Shown piece by piece: positions 1 to 10,148 of a stretch of 64,000 nt of DNA; position 1 is the stretch's first letter, and each line of letters begins with the position of its first letter. A program made the translations under genes and the position numbers. The stretch spans positions 142,840,091 through 142,904,090 of the forward strand of contig OY282560.1 in NCBI GenBank assembly GCA_958295665.1, in the 5' to 3' direction. This stretch comes from Tipula vernalis (taxonomy: Eukaryota; Arthropoda; Insecta; Diptera; Tipulidae). The notes under the pieces are model-generated. The model worked only from the letters and a program-made list of their open reading frames with translations, did no database searches and was not told the DNA's origin.

Positions 1-606
1 TCTGTATAACATGTCCAAATTAAATTTGTGTAAAAGTAAATTGATTAGAATTTATTTGGAATTTTAATTTTCATAAATTTTTTTCAATTTATATTATTAT
101 TTTTGTCTATCTGACACACCCCGATTACCTTTCCTATAGGGTCATCTTTTTATTATGTATTTTTAAATTATACCATTATACCATTTGTTCACTCTGTAAC
201 TCCCAAATCAGAAAAAATATCTTGTATTCTGAATTTTCCAATTATAGTTTCATAAGATATAACATTTCTTCAAATTATTAATATTTAACTTTAAAAGGGT
301 TGTGCCGCATTTAATTTTTTTTTTGTTTTTGGAATACTAACTAATTTTCAAAACTAAAAGTAATTTTTGTAGATAAAGATAAATTCCACAACGATAATGA
401 TTTTTTCTTAAAAGTTTTAGCTAAAATATTTTTGCTAATATGCAGACTCTAAGGATTAATTTTCGAAAGTTTTTTACAGTTGAATACAATATTATAAAAT
501 TTAATAAAATAATATCATTGTAAATATTACAATGATTGCCAATAATTGAAAAGAAGCTTAGACATTAATTCCTTAAATGCGCTTTTAGAAAGCCGAGTGT
601 ACTTTA
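1..606. other. AT-rich sequence, no gene recognised
   Basis: This stretch consists of A/T runs and short open frames with no recognisable protein similarity. It ends at a TTAA tetranucleotide that may mark the edge of the piggyBac-like element to its right. Confidence 0.6.
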
Positions 607-1731
607 TTAACCCTTTCAGTTCAAAATTTTAGTTAGTCATAGGAGAATTGTTTTTGTTGATTTTTATTGTGACATGTCATGTCAGATTAACAAAATGATT
701 TTATTCATTACAATATTGAGCCCGAGTGCTGTGGAATTGGGCTCTAAAATTTGTCCACAAATGAGTACAAATTCCGTCAAAGGTCATGTAAATGTTCAAA
801 TTAAAATCACTTTCAATATCGAAAATTCTTTATTTATGTATTCATAGAATTCAATAAACATTAAATAAAATTTAAAAGATAAAAGTAAACTTAACAAAAA
901 TATTAAACACATTTAAGGAATTCAGTTTCAACCTTAAAAACAATGTCCATCTAAATATTCAGTCTTTTCAGTGGTATTCGTAAAAGCCATTATTCTTGCT
1001 ATTGAGGCACAAATCCACTTTATTTTGTGCAACAAATCCTTGATTTACCAACGCAGCGGAATATGGTTCTTTGGGTCTATTGGTCGCACTTCACGTTTAC
1101 TCTTTTTTTATGTGCTGGAAATTGGAGACATTGATTCATTTGGATTGGATAGCGGTCGACCTCTCTTTTTTGGAATTTGATTGGTGGAAATCAAAATCTT
1201 CGCAAGGTGAATTCTAAATTTATAAAGGTCAAATTCCTTTTTGTATTCGATCCACGAGGAGGCAACCGCAAGGTCCAACAAGTGGGAAACCATTCTTAGC
1301 GTCCATTTTTTGCTTTTTATGAAAATTCTATAATAAGCTATTAATTGGTCCAAAAGATCCACTCCTCCCATTCCAAAATTATATTCGGCTACTATGCCTG
1401 GCTGTTTCACATCCACGTATTTTTTAATATTCTTGTCCCATCGGATTACGGTTTTCTCAACTCCCACACCCATGCAGTTTGATGCTAAGTTAATTGGCCT
1501 ATTATCTTGCCACTTCACAATACTTATGTTACCGTCTATATGTTCCGAACTTTTTTGACTCTAACTCCTTATTATTTACGTGTGGCGGTTGCGCAAACAG
1601 ATTAACCCTTATCGTACCAGTTGCATTAATTTTTAATTGTTTTAGTCTCTCAAATAATTGATAACTACTGAAATAGTTAGCAAAGAAAAGTGAATGGCCA
1701 TTTTGTGGTATCCGTTTAGCCAGTTCTAGCA

Positions 1732-1754
1732 CAGCTGCTGGGCCAAATCCAAAT
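1732..1754. repeat. Target-site duplication, copy 1 (23 bp)
   Basis: This 23-bp sequence (CAGCTGCTGG then GCCAAATCCAAAT) is repeated exactly at 2390-2412. In the transposase reading it encodes the FGFGPAA region, so it was a single copy before the insertion. Confidence 0.85.
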
Positions 1755-2389
1755 TTTGATTGATTGATTGATTGCGATGTACGATCAAGCATTAAGCAAG
1801 TCTCCCGTATTATAAATGCGAATACCACACCACTATACCCATGTCAAAACACCATTCTTCATGAAGCCAAACCCCGTAAAGAAAGGCTTCACATCGATTA
1901 ACCACCCACATAAGTCTAATAGTATGATATCCGCCCCTGGCCAGGCTGCCGTCGTACACCTTTTTACATATAACAAGATCGAGGGATGGGAAAGGAATGT
2001 TAGCAACAAAGACTCAACCCGGTTCCAGACACCTAAGTAGTTGATAGTTAGTAAATTTGTTAGTAATATATTTTTTTTTTTTTTTTTTTTTAGTAATTTA
2101 GCACAAGACAAACAATTTTAAAGTTCTTCTACTGCTCCAACCTGTAAGAGAAGAGACACAATGACAACACAAATTTCCTGGTGCCGCAAACTCTTTTTTC
2201 TGAAAAGCTGTAAACAACTATTATTATTCCCTCCACCATTTGTTCCATCGGCGGTTGTGAGGGGGGCGAGATTTCGTTCCATCATCATGTTCCCATGCGG
2301 CCACCCAAATTTGTACTAACTGTAGGTAGTGTTGCTTGACGTTGTTGTTGAAATCGTTGCGTCTCTGCTGTCTCTTCTACTCGCCCCCC
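1755..2389 (-). mobile_element. 635-bp retroposed insert in the piggyBac transposase
   Basis: The insert is bounded by perfect 23-bp direct repeats. On the minus strand it starts with a G-rich leader at 2389. It contains CTCTTCTCTTACAGG, which resembles a splice acceptor, and an A-run (T-run 2071-2091 on the plus strand). It ends with tandem CAAT/TCAA units (plus 1757-1772) directly against the duplication. A long variable target duplication plus a simple-repeat tail is typical of L1-style target-primed reverse transcription, so this is a short non-LTR copy, a SINE-like element or a processed transcript. No reverse-transcriptase domain is visible inside it, so the family is unknown. The internal A-run, about 300 bases from the 3' end, is unusual. 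Confidence 0.7.
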
Positions 2390-2412
2390 CAGCTGCTGGG
2401 CCAAATCCAAAT
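2390..2412. repeat. Target-site duplication, copy 2 (23 bp)
   Basis: This is an exact direct repeat of 1732-1754. It marks the 5' boundary of the retroposed insert, read on the minus strand. Confidence 0.85.
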
Positions 2413-3624
2413 GTCTTTTTATTTGCTAGAGAAATTTCTGTATTTGAACCTTTGGTATATACAAAAATTATATGGTAACCCACTTTTCCCACAGAGCGCG
2501 AATACCTTTATACCCCACGGACACGGCTTGCCTTTCATGTACTGTTTTATATCGATGTACCCTTTAAACGGTATGATTTGTTCGTCCACTGAAAGCGTTT
2601 CCGGCAAGGGATGTTCCCAACATCTTCTTAAAATAGGGTCAATTAGCGGTGGGCCTAACTTGAATTTATCTGTGTTGTGAGAGTTTAAATTTGTTTTGTC
2701 CACGAAATGCAAGCAAACTTTTAATTGGTAAAATCTTTTAAGACTCATTACATTCTTGACGGCATCAAATCCAAAATATTCGTCCCAATACATCGAAAGT
2801 CTGCATAACTTAAGATTTTACCATTTTGTCAGGGGTGCTCTCCTTGAAGTTTAATATATTTGATTGCTTAGCATATAAATTAGTATATTTGCTAGTATCA
2901 GTAAACATCTGCCTTGGAATATATCGAAAAAAATATTTGGCTGGCGAAAAATTGGTGAAAAATCTTTAACATTTCCATCAAACGGAATTGGTTCTCTTTC
3001 AAACGCACGTCTTCTCCACCGAATATCGGCTTTTTTCGTATAAACTAAAATTCTTCATTTAAATCGGTATTTTCAATTATTACGTCTAATCCCTTGTCAT
3101 TTCCGGTAGCTACAACGGTCGCAGTTTCAAATATCAATTCATGTTTATCATCATCCTCTAAAACATTTTCTTCAGTTTCGTAACTCAATCGATCTTTATT
3201 TTTAGATAATTCAGTTTGATTCAAACCAACGCATTCATCATATTCGTCGTCTGAAATTTCCAACTCTGAATCATCAGCGTTCAACCGCTTCAAAATTTCA
3301 TGTGGTTTCAAATATTTTCCTGGTGGGTGAACGGTTCGTTGCATTTCATATTCGCACCTACACAAATAAACAAATTAAAAATTTAGAAAATGGTTGATAC
3401 AGCTATATGCAACTGCTACATACTTTAAAACTCAACAAATGTTTCAGTTTCTATGAATTTTTCAAAATATTGTTTAGGAATCGTGTTAGTATTGAAATGA
3501 TTTGTACTATTAATAGATGAATATATGTATGTCCCCAAATAAGGACACCATCCTTGACAGATTTTGTCCTCAAATGAGTACACAATTTTTATCGTCCAAA
3601 AACAATTTTTTGTAAAAAAATTAG

Positions 3625-5474
3625 GTAGGTCGTGTGATAATAAGACTTCTACACATAAGCCTCGCGATGCTTAATCGGCGGGATTTTCTTTCGAAGGCAC
3701 ATGTCTCCATTGGTTTCGTTGATATTTCGTCAAAATCTCGCTCGTTCGATTTCCCACAAAGGTTGTCCATTTCCTTCGAATCACTCCAAAGAACTGTATC
3801 TTGTATGGCTAATGTAAGTGATTCTTTAACTAAATTTGTTAGCTGAGTCAATAACAGTGCTCCCATCAATTCTAATCTTGGTATGCTTAGTTGTTTTATT
3901 GGGGCTACACGCGTTTTATCTGCGATTAGTGTTGAAATACTGCAATTACCTTCTTTTGCGACTGCATACACCACTGCCGCATACGATTTCCCGCTGGCAT
4001 CACTGAAATCATGTAAAACTATATTTCTCTCCGTGTAGATCCACCTAGGTATTTTAATGGTATTTGTCTTTCTGAGTTCACTCTCTAACTCAAGCCAATT
4101 CTGTTGTACATGTTTTGGCAGCGTATCGTCCCAATCTATATTTTCTGCCCACAAACTTTGAAATAAAATTTTTATCCTGATAGTGACTGGAGATAACCAC
4201 CCTAATGGATCGAATATTTTGCTTGCAGTTGAGAGCAGTGCCCTTTTGGTCGTAGATCTTCCTTCTAATGTTTCGGCGGTGATAATAAATTCATCCTTTG
4301 TTGAATTCCACGTTAGCCCTAGGATATTAGTGAGGTAATCATCTTTGGAAACTATAGAAATTTGATCAGAATCTGCTCCAATTTCCTTGAACGTATTTTG
4401 TATTTCACTGCTGTTAGACGGTAAGTTTCGTAAGCTGAATCCGGAGTATTGTAAACTGCTTAAAATATGGCTCATCGTTCCTCTTAAAGTTGTAGTGTCG
4501 CTTGTCCCAGTCATCAGGTCATCGACGTAAATGTCATTTTTTATAGCGTTGGCAGCTTCGGGATAATGACTTTTAATTTCATTTCCTACTTCAATTATGG
4601 CCCTGGTTGCTAAGAATGCCGCTGGAGCAGTGCCGTAGGTTACAGTCTTCAGTTGGTAGGTTCGCACTGGTTCGGATTCGTGAAATCGCCATAAAATCCT
4701 TTGATGTTGACAGTCATTATCATTTACGCGTATCTGCCTATACATTTTCTCAAAATCCCTGGTAGCAACAAACTTATGCTGCCGAAATCGTATCAAGATA
4801 TTAAGTAAAAGTGATTGGACTACGGGACCTACCATTAAAATGTCATTTAATGAGACTCCCGTAGTAGACTTAGCAGAAGCATCAAAGACAACTCTAACCT
4901 TTGTCGTAGTGCTGGAAGCTTTTATGACTCCATGATGCGGAAGATAGTACTTCCTTGTGTCAGGATATTCTTCGAGTAACTTCATATGCCCAAGAGATTG
5001 ATATTCCTTCATAAACTGCTTGTATAATTCTGCAAATTCTTTATTTTTTTGAAATCGTCTCTCCATCGCTCGCAATCGGTTTATTGCAAGATTATAGAAA
5101 GATTCTAAGTGTGTGGCTGATTGGCGAAACGGCAATATCACTACAAATCTGTTATCCTGATCTCGGCTTGCCGTTTTACAAAATAAATCTTCGCACTTCT
5201 CTTCATCCTCGGATCTTTTGCTGATCTTTGGAACTTCTTCGACTTCCCAGAACCGTCGAAGACTGTGGTCAATATCGAGAAGAACATTGAAATTCTGGAC
5301 AGCTGCATTATCTGGAAATAGATGACCAGCAACCACCCAACCAAAACTAGTGTTTAGCGCTACTAAATTGTTCGATAAAGCAATTTTCCCTGCTTGAATG
5401 ACCTTTAAAAATATATCGACTCCTAATAAAACATCTAGTGTGCCTGATCCATTGAAGTTTGGATCGGCTAATTC
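3625..5474 (-). pseudogene. BEL-1 pol: reverse transcriptase and RNase H
   Basis: The frame runs from the TAG at 5477-5475 to the end. It has the linker after protease (NTSFGWVVAGHLF), then RT motifs: YYLPHHGVIK, VVFDASAKS, DFEKMYRQIRV and the catalytic YVDD at 4529-4518. The connection segment KIFDPLGWLSP follows. The RNase H domain shows HDFSDAS (Asp), PRLELMGA (Glu) and LWSDSK (Asp). After DSK a short segment is deleted and the frame shifts. The homologous reading continues as KWTTFVGNRTSEIL in the next frame and meets a TAA near 3665. The family normally continues into an HHCC zinc finger and integrase, which are absent. The RT active site is preserved but the copy cannot be autonomous. 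Confidence 0.88.
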
Positions 5475-6134
5475 CTACTTGCGTATTAATTCACAGTCTT
5501 CAGGAAGTAATTTACAACTGGCTTGCTGATACCCGATACGGGGCATAATAAATGCCTTTGTGGAAATTTCCGCTGTGTTTTCTGAGGATGATTCGATCAG
5601 TAACTCTACACAACCACGAGCATGACCAAGTCCGGTTTGTCCCATTCCTTGTACTAGTATTCGGCCATTTGCTCTTGGTAACTTTAAAATTTGCGCACAT
5701 TTCTCCGAAATGAACGAAGCCTGTGATGCACAGTCCAATAAAGCCCTGAACTTATAAAATTCGCCGTAAACGTCTCTTATTTTAATTACTGCTGTGGATA
5801 GTATGGCTGAAGTAGCATTAGCTGTCATTTTTAAACAGATTTGTGGCTCTGTAATAATACTGGTTGCCTTAACATTCAAGACACTAGATGTAGAGTTTTC
5901 CACTTGTTCTGCATTCTCTGCCTCGGCAATATTTTCATGAAGGAGAGAATGTTGTTTTCTGCGACATTGCTTGCATCTTGTATGTACTCTGCAATCAGAG
6001 ACCCGATGGGTATTGCTAAGGCAATTAAAGCATCTGTTAGCCTCCTTGATCACCTTAACTCAATCCGAATACTGCATTTCTTTAAACAAGCCACATTCGT
6101 AGATTCGATGTTGCGTTTTATTGCATATGGGGCA
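5475..6134 (-). pseudogene. BEL-1 zinc knuckles and aspartic protease
   Basis: This is the same frame as gag and RT. There are two Cys-rich knuckles: CPICNKTQHRIYEC (about 6130-6090) and CFNCLSNTHRVSDC with the following CKQCRRKQHSLLH. The retropepsin-like domain has FRALLDCASQASFIS, where the family usually has LLDSGSQ; the active-site Asp is present but the next residues are Cys-Ala. Stops are TGA (6062-6060) and TAG (5477-5475). Such domains bind genomic RNA and cleave the polyprotein in the virus-like particle. Confidence 0.82.
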
Positions 6135-7001
6135 TTATTCCTTTGCGGTGGTAGTTGTAGTGGCATGCGTTTGATATATTTTCACTTGCACTCTTTTGCT
6201 GCATGCTTTAATTGATTCCAATGCATCGACACGCTTTCCGAGAAACTTGATAAAGTCTTCGAAGGACGGAAACTCCAGTTCTGTGTTTTCTTGTGCCCAT
6301 TGCGCCTTAGTCTCATTATCTAACTTGTTGACTAATAAGTGTATTAGCCATGGATCCCTTTCGGTGGCCATGGTTCCAAGCGCTTTGAGACCTCCAACGA
6401 CTTCATCCGACGTATCCAATAATTTCCTCACGTTCTGACAGTTAGCTTGGGTAATAATTTTTGAAAAGCCTCTATTAGCTTCTGTTATATTAAAATGCCT
6501 GATTAACTCTGCTGCTTCGCCCTTTAATAGCCCTTTTAGATTTTGGAACTTCTGCGCCAGACTTAATGTTTTTTTATCATGTATGGCAGAAGTGTACAAA
6601 TCAAAAAATGATTGCCATTCAGTGTACTCTCCAGCAAATGAAGGAATGTTTAGCTTTGGCAATTTGACTTCCGACTCCAGTTGGGAAGCGTTCAAATTAG
6701 TTTCGTGCAGCAATGGTAGTCCTATAGTAGATGCGCTACGTTGGCGCATTAGTGCATTTAGGTTAGATATAGCCTGGTAGTAACTTTCTTCAAACTCGTC
6801 CATATGAGATTCTTCTTCAGGATAACGCAATATTTTGGTATCTGTGGCTATGAATTGATCCATTAAGTCTTGCGCACGCTTTAATCGAATCTTTATTTCG
6901 TCCATGGGCGCTTCATCACATGTTTTAGAGTAAGTCACTAGTTCGGTCATAGAACCCTTAATGACTCCCCGGACTCGCTTAAGCGTAGTTATCTCTTCCA
7001 T
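6135..7001 (-). pseudogene. BEL-1 gag (288 residues up to a stop)
   Basis: The frame starts with ATG at 7001 (MEEITTLKRVRG) and runs to TAA at 6137-6135. It shows the usual BEL gag order: an N-terminal helical region, then KLPKLNIPSFAGEYTEWQSF, the LKGEAAELIRHF region, RKLLDTSDEVVGGLKALG and the PWLIHLLVNKLD segment. About 15-25 residues after the LIRHFNITEANRGFS segment appear to be missing compared with other BEL gags (the part carrying the NKR motif), so there is an internal in-frame deletion. Downstream zinc knuckles are in the same frame after the stop. Confidence 0.85.
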
Positions 7002-7359
7002 TTCAGTATTTTCTTTCCGTTAATCCAATAACTAATTCACTCACTTCACACTAATTCTAGTATTTTCCACTAAGAATTCACGAAAGTCGCAATTTGATTT
7101 TTAAATATAATGCAAGCAACACTTAATAAAGATGTTTGCACTTATCTTTGTTCTGGCACGTGTTGTTTGTCCTTGCGCTTCAAGTTCCGTTAATCTGCTC
7201 AATAACCAACGCTCCGGTTTCTGGAAATTTCGTCTACTTTGTAACTTTATTTTGCGGTAGATCCCCCTTCTTCGACGTGTACTGTATTTTGCGCTTCTTC
7301 AATGTGGAATGTAATTTATGGTAGAGCCGTGTCTTTATTGAAAATATATTTCGCGGTCA

Positions 7360-7377
7360 ATCCGGCTCGAAGGACCA
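7360..7377 (-). other. Primer-binding site of BEL-1
   Basis: On the minus strand the sequence begins TGGTCCTTCGAGCCGGAT one base after the CA that ends the LTR. A TGG start next to an LTR end is the standard layout of a tRNA primer-binding site, and the complement ends in CCA. I do not assign the tRNA species with confidence. Confidence 0.7.
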
Positions 7378-7378
7378 A

Positions 7379-7798
7379 TGTTTGATTCGCAATGCTGGTA
7401 CAACACTTCGAATCTGTTCTACTTCTCTAATTAAATAATAACACCGATGCTCCAAAGTATTTAATGTCTGATTTAATTTTATTTGAAATTAACAAATTAT
7501 ATTATAATAATTATTTGCGATTTGTTCTTCTTCACTGAACTTCTCTTTTTATAATGAAAAAATATTTTCCTCTAGTTATAAGAATGCCTACTAGAGTTTT
7601 GCTATTTATGGGAATACAAAATAATTGTTATTCAAGTTTCTAATACAATATAGATGGCATTACATAAAACATTATAGCCATATGAACATTATTACTGTAC
7701 CACCATAATTATAATTTAGAATTATAGCATGACGAATTCTGTTATGTTTTTAATCGCTGACTATTTTGGCATATTGACAATGTTGACATAAGATAACA
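7379..7798 (-). repeat. 5' LTR of BEL-1 (about 420 bp)
   Basis: On the minus strand it starts TGTTATCTTATG and ends AATCAAACA, giving TG...CA ends, directly before the primer-binding site. The start resembles the TGTTA start of the second BEL element. Only one copy exists in the window, so the outer edge is inferred from the TG start. Confidence 0.6.
7545..7553 (-). promoter_or_regulatory. TATA-like box in the BEL-1 LTR
   Basis: The minus strand reads TATAAAAAG, followed about 7 bases later by TTCAGTGA, an arthropod initiator-like sequence. The spacing is shorter than usual for TATA to initiator, so this is a weak call. Confidence 0.25.
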
Positions 7799-7901
7799 GA
7801 AATAATTACAATGAATCTAAGTGAGTATAATTAAATTAAAAATAAAATGGATTTTATAATATTTTAGCTTCATAACTACTATGCTGTCTCATCAACTCTA
7901 A

Positions 7902-8360
7902 TCGACACTGTTTAACATTTAATCTTAACCATATCTAAGAAAATAGACTTATCAAGTTTTTCTTCTATCGGCAAACATCTGACCTTGATTTTCTATGAGC
8001 GTACTTTAATGATGCTCATACAAGAAAAACGATATCTCAAAACTTTGTTTTATCGGCAAACATCTCACTATTACTTTCTAATAGGCATATATGCGTACTT
8101 TAATCAAGCTTAGCCACTGAAATTTTATATTTAGTTTACCTGTTGAAATATCGATTATTAGAAAAATTGGAGCTTATACATGTCGAAGAAAATCGATATT
8201 TCAATACGTAAACCCAATATGAAATTTAAGCGGATCTGCATCGGTAAAGTACACTCTAAGAAAATCAAGGTCAGATGTTTGCCGATACAAGAAAATTTTG
8301 ATATGTCCATTTTCTTAAGCATGAACAAGATTAAATTTATAAATTGTTAAACATTGTCGA
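7902..8360. mobile_element. Fold-back / MITE element with ~115-bp inverted arms
   Basis: The left arm (7902-8014) starts TCGACACTGTTTAACA. The right arm (about 8245-8360) ends TGTTAAACATTGTCGA and is its diverged reverse complement along the whole length, including the block TCAAGGTCAGATGTTTGCCG. A second direct copy of that inner block (TATCGGCAAACATCT) lies at about 8050-8066, so the left side holds a partial tandem duplication. There is no coding capacity. The target duplication is not clear (CTAA on the left against ATTA on the right), so the superfamily is not assigned. Confidence 0.85.
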
Positions 8361-9080
8361 ATTATAGGGTTATACTTGAGCAGTTATTAGGCTTAAGTGG
8401 ATTGGCTTTGTGAAAGCTCAAATTGTTTAAATCTTGATAAATTTTGTGTGTTTTTTATTTTTTGTTTAATTTAGCAATAAGTTGAAATATTTGATTTGCA
8501 TGAATTTCCTTGTATAATAAATTTGCCCAATTTATCCTTTTTGAAACACCAATCAATATGCATGTGTGTTGCTTAATCTAATATTAATTTAAGATAAATT
8601 TCGTTCGCATTAAAATTCCCATTTAACTTAACAACTTGTCGATATTATCAGTAACACAAAAGGACGACCAAACATATTCAACCGCAAATGAATTTAGAAA
8701 ACTGTAATCGTTCATTGTAAAATTGTAAATCTGTCTAAATAACATTTTCTTCGACTTACTCGCCACATTCCAACATAAGTAAAAAACGGAATGTGGAATA
8801 TAGTAGATGAGCCAACTAAATCCTCACACGGCGAAACTGGCACCTTACTTATTTTCGGTTATATTGTTTTACCACCAACAAAAAAAATTTCATAGATGAA
8901 GTTTTTCATTTCATCGTTCAAATTAATAGAAATTAAACTGTGTGAAAAATAATCCCATACAATATCTGGTATGTTAAATCTCCGTCTGTAGAAATAGGGC
9001 AATACTAAATTTCACGATTTCGGAGAAAGATGACGAGAAATATTCCTTTATTTTGAAGTGGATTGTTAACCACGATCAAC
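8361..9080. other. AT-rich spacer, nothing recognised
   Basis: No open frame, repeat or motif that I could support was seen here. Confidence 0.5.
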
Positions 9081-9108
9081 GATATATGTACCGACTTCAA
9101 AATCAATA

Positions 9109-9866
9109 TTGACAATATTATTTGTCATGGGTTGTATATTGTCAAACGTTCATCGTTCGTTATCCACCTGTACACAATCCAGCTTGTTAAAATCCATTTT
9201 TTTATTAAATTCGCTTAAGATCACTGCTGGAATCCATCAAAAAACAATATTTAAGAAAATGTTGAGAATTTACACTATCGATGCTACATCAGCGTCCTTG
9301 TCATTGCTAAATAAAACATCAGCCGCTATTAATATTAACGTGGAAAGTTTGTTAAAACCAACACCATCTCAACAGTCGTCGTCTGTAAAATTAAAAAAAA
9401 AACAAAACAAACTGATATGGAATTTGCCACACCAATACTTACAAGATCTAAGAGAAATGCGAATAATAACATAACAACGGCTTCAACTGCTAAATCGTTA
9501 GACAATAGTATGAACTCGCCTAAAAAAATGTTTATTGGTAGTGGTGATTTGAACTCTACTTTGCGTACCGTTGAGCCGCTACGGTGAATTTTTATTTCTC
9601 GATCATGTAAGGACTTTACTGATGATGATCTCTTGATGTATATCAAAAACAAATTTGTAGTCGAGAAACCTGTATTATATTGCTTTCGACGTAATGATAA
9701 TCGCGATTTTGTATCATTTAAAATCGGTATTCCTGTAAGCAAATTTGACCAAATGCTTGATTCATCGGCGTGGCCTTCTGGAGCCTTGATTAAAGAATTT
9801 TTAAATTCACATCGGAAATCAATGAACAATAATTTTTTAGTCCCACGCTTAGCTCTAACAGAATGA
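9109..9866 (+). pseudogene. ORF1 (gag-like) of the Jockey/CR1-group element
   Basis: The first part (9109-9474) is low-confidence and rich in Ser, Lys and Gln. After a frame change near 9471 the reading continues through a TGA (near 9586) to 9866. It includes DDDLLMYIKNKFVVEKP and FVSFKIGIPVSKFDQMLDSS followed by AWPSGALIKEFLN. This FKIG...WP-G...F pattern is common at the C-terminus of ORF1 proteins of insect non-LTR elements. The stop TGA (9864-9866) overlaps the start of ORF2 as ATGA. ORF1 proteins coat the RNA. No CCHC knuckles are visible. Confidence 0.6.
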
Positions 9867-10137
9867 GTTTGGAATTTAATTCAATGCCTAATTCAATCTC
9901 AATCTATTATCAAAATGTTGGTGGTATGCGTACAAAATCAACGCAGTTTTCATTATTTCTATCGACGTCATGTTATCCGATATATGTTTTATCTGAAACA
10001 TGGATGAAACCTGCTGTTTTAAATTCTGAATTTTTTGATGATAATTATGGTATGTAACGTATCGATGTGAACGTTCCAGCCTAACAAGTGATAAATCTGA
10101 TGGTGGTGGAGTTCTTGTAGCTGTGCATAATTCAATT

Positions 10138-10148
10138 ATAAACTGTGA
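10138..10148. repeat. Target-site duplication of the Jockey insert, copy 1
   Basis: ATAAACTGTGA occurs here and again at 10851-10861, immediately after the A-rich tail. Removing the insert and one copy restores the reading of the endonuclease. Confidence 0.85.

Larger units (their letters stand above)
1108..3365 (-). pseudogene. piggyBac-like transposase pseudogene (DDE_Tnp_1_7 type)
   Basis: Reading the minus strand from 3365, there is an acidic N-terminal block (3365-3045) and a diverged linker containing RWRKRAFEREPIPF (about 3040-2990). A core segment (2793-2419) follows with SVDEQIIPFKGYID, which holds the first catalytic Asp. After the retroposed insert the frame resumes with GPAAVLELAKRIP and FFANYFSSYQLF (1760-1529). 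The last block (1518-1108) has GGVDLLDQ with the third Asp and ends in a basic KKRGRP motif. Family members normally have FFDNYFTS in the second block, so the second catalytic Asp is replaced by Ala. There are also several frameshifts and a stop (TAA at 2421-2419). The cysteine-rich C-terminus of classical piggyBac is not visible. The family call is firm; function is lost. Confidence 0.85.
607..3620 (-). mobile_element. Decayed piggyBac-like DNA transposon
   Basis: The limits are approximate. The left end is set at TTAA (607-610) followed by CCCTTTCAG, which resembles piggyBac termini (TTAA target plus a CCC start). No matching inverted end was found on the right before BEL sequence starts near 3625, so that side is truncated or too diverged. 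A shared motif of the form GTCC-CAAATGAGTACA lies at about 753-772 and 3568-3587, possibly a subterminal repeat. The transposase is on the minus strand and is dead. A 635-bp retroposed insert interrupts it. Confidence 0.6.
3625..7798 (-). mobile_element. BEL/Pao LTR retrotransposon, 3'-truncated (BEL-1)
   Basis: Read on the minus strand the order is LTR (7798-7379), primer-binding site (7377-7360), leader, gag, zinc knuckles, aspartic protease, reverse transcriptase and RNase H. The homology stops at about 3630, just after the RNase H-distal ASRG segment. The integrase and the 3' LTR are missing. Gag to RNase H lie in one reading frame, as BEL polyproteins do, broken by three stop codons and one late frameshift. 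Target duplications cannot be tested because one end is lost. Confidence 0.88.

Noticed and set aside
1816..2111. Overlapping frames on both strands inside the retroposed insert
   Set aside because: One runs through the A-run as poly-Lys, and neither shows a domain; treated as non-coding.
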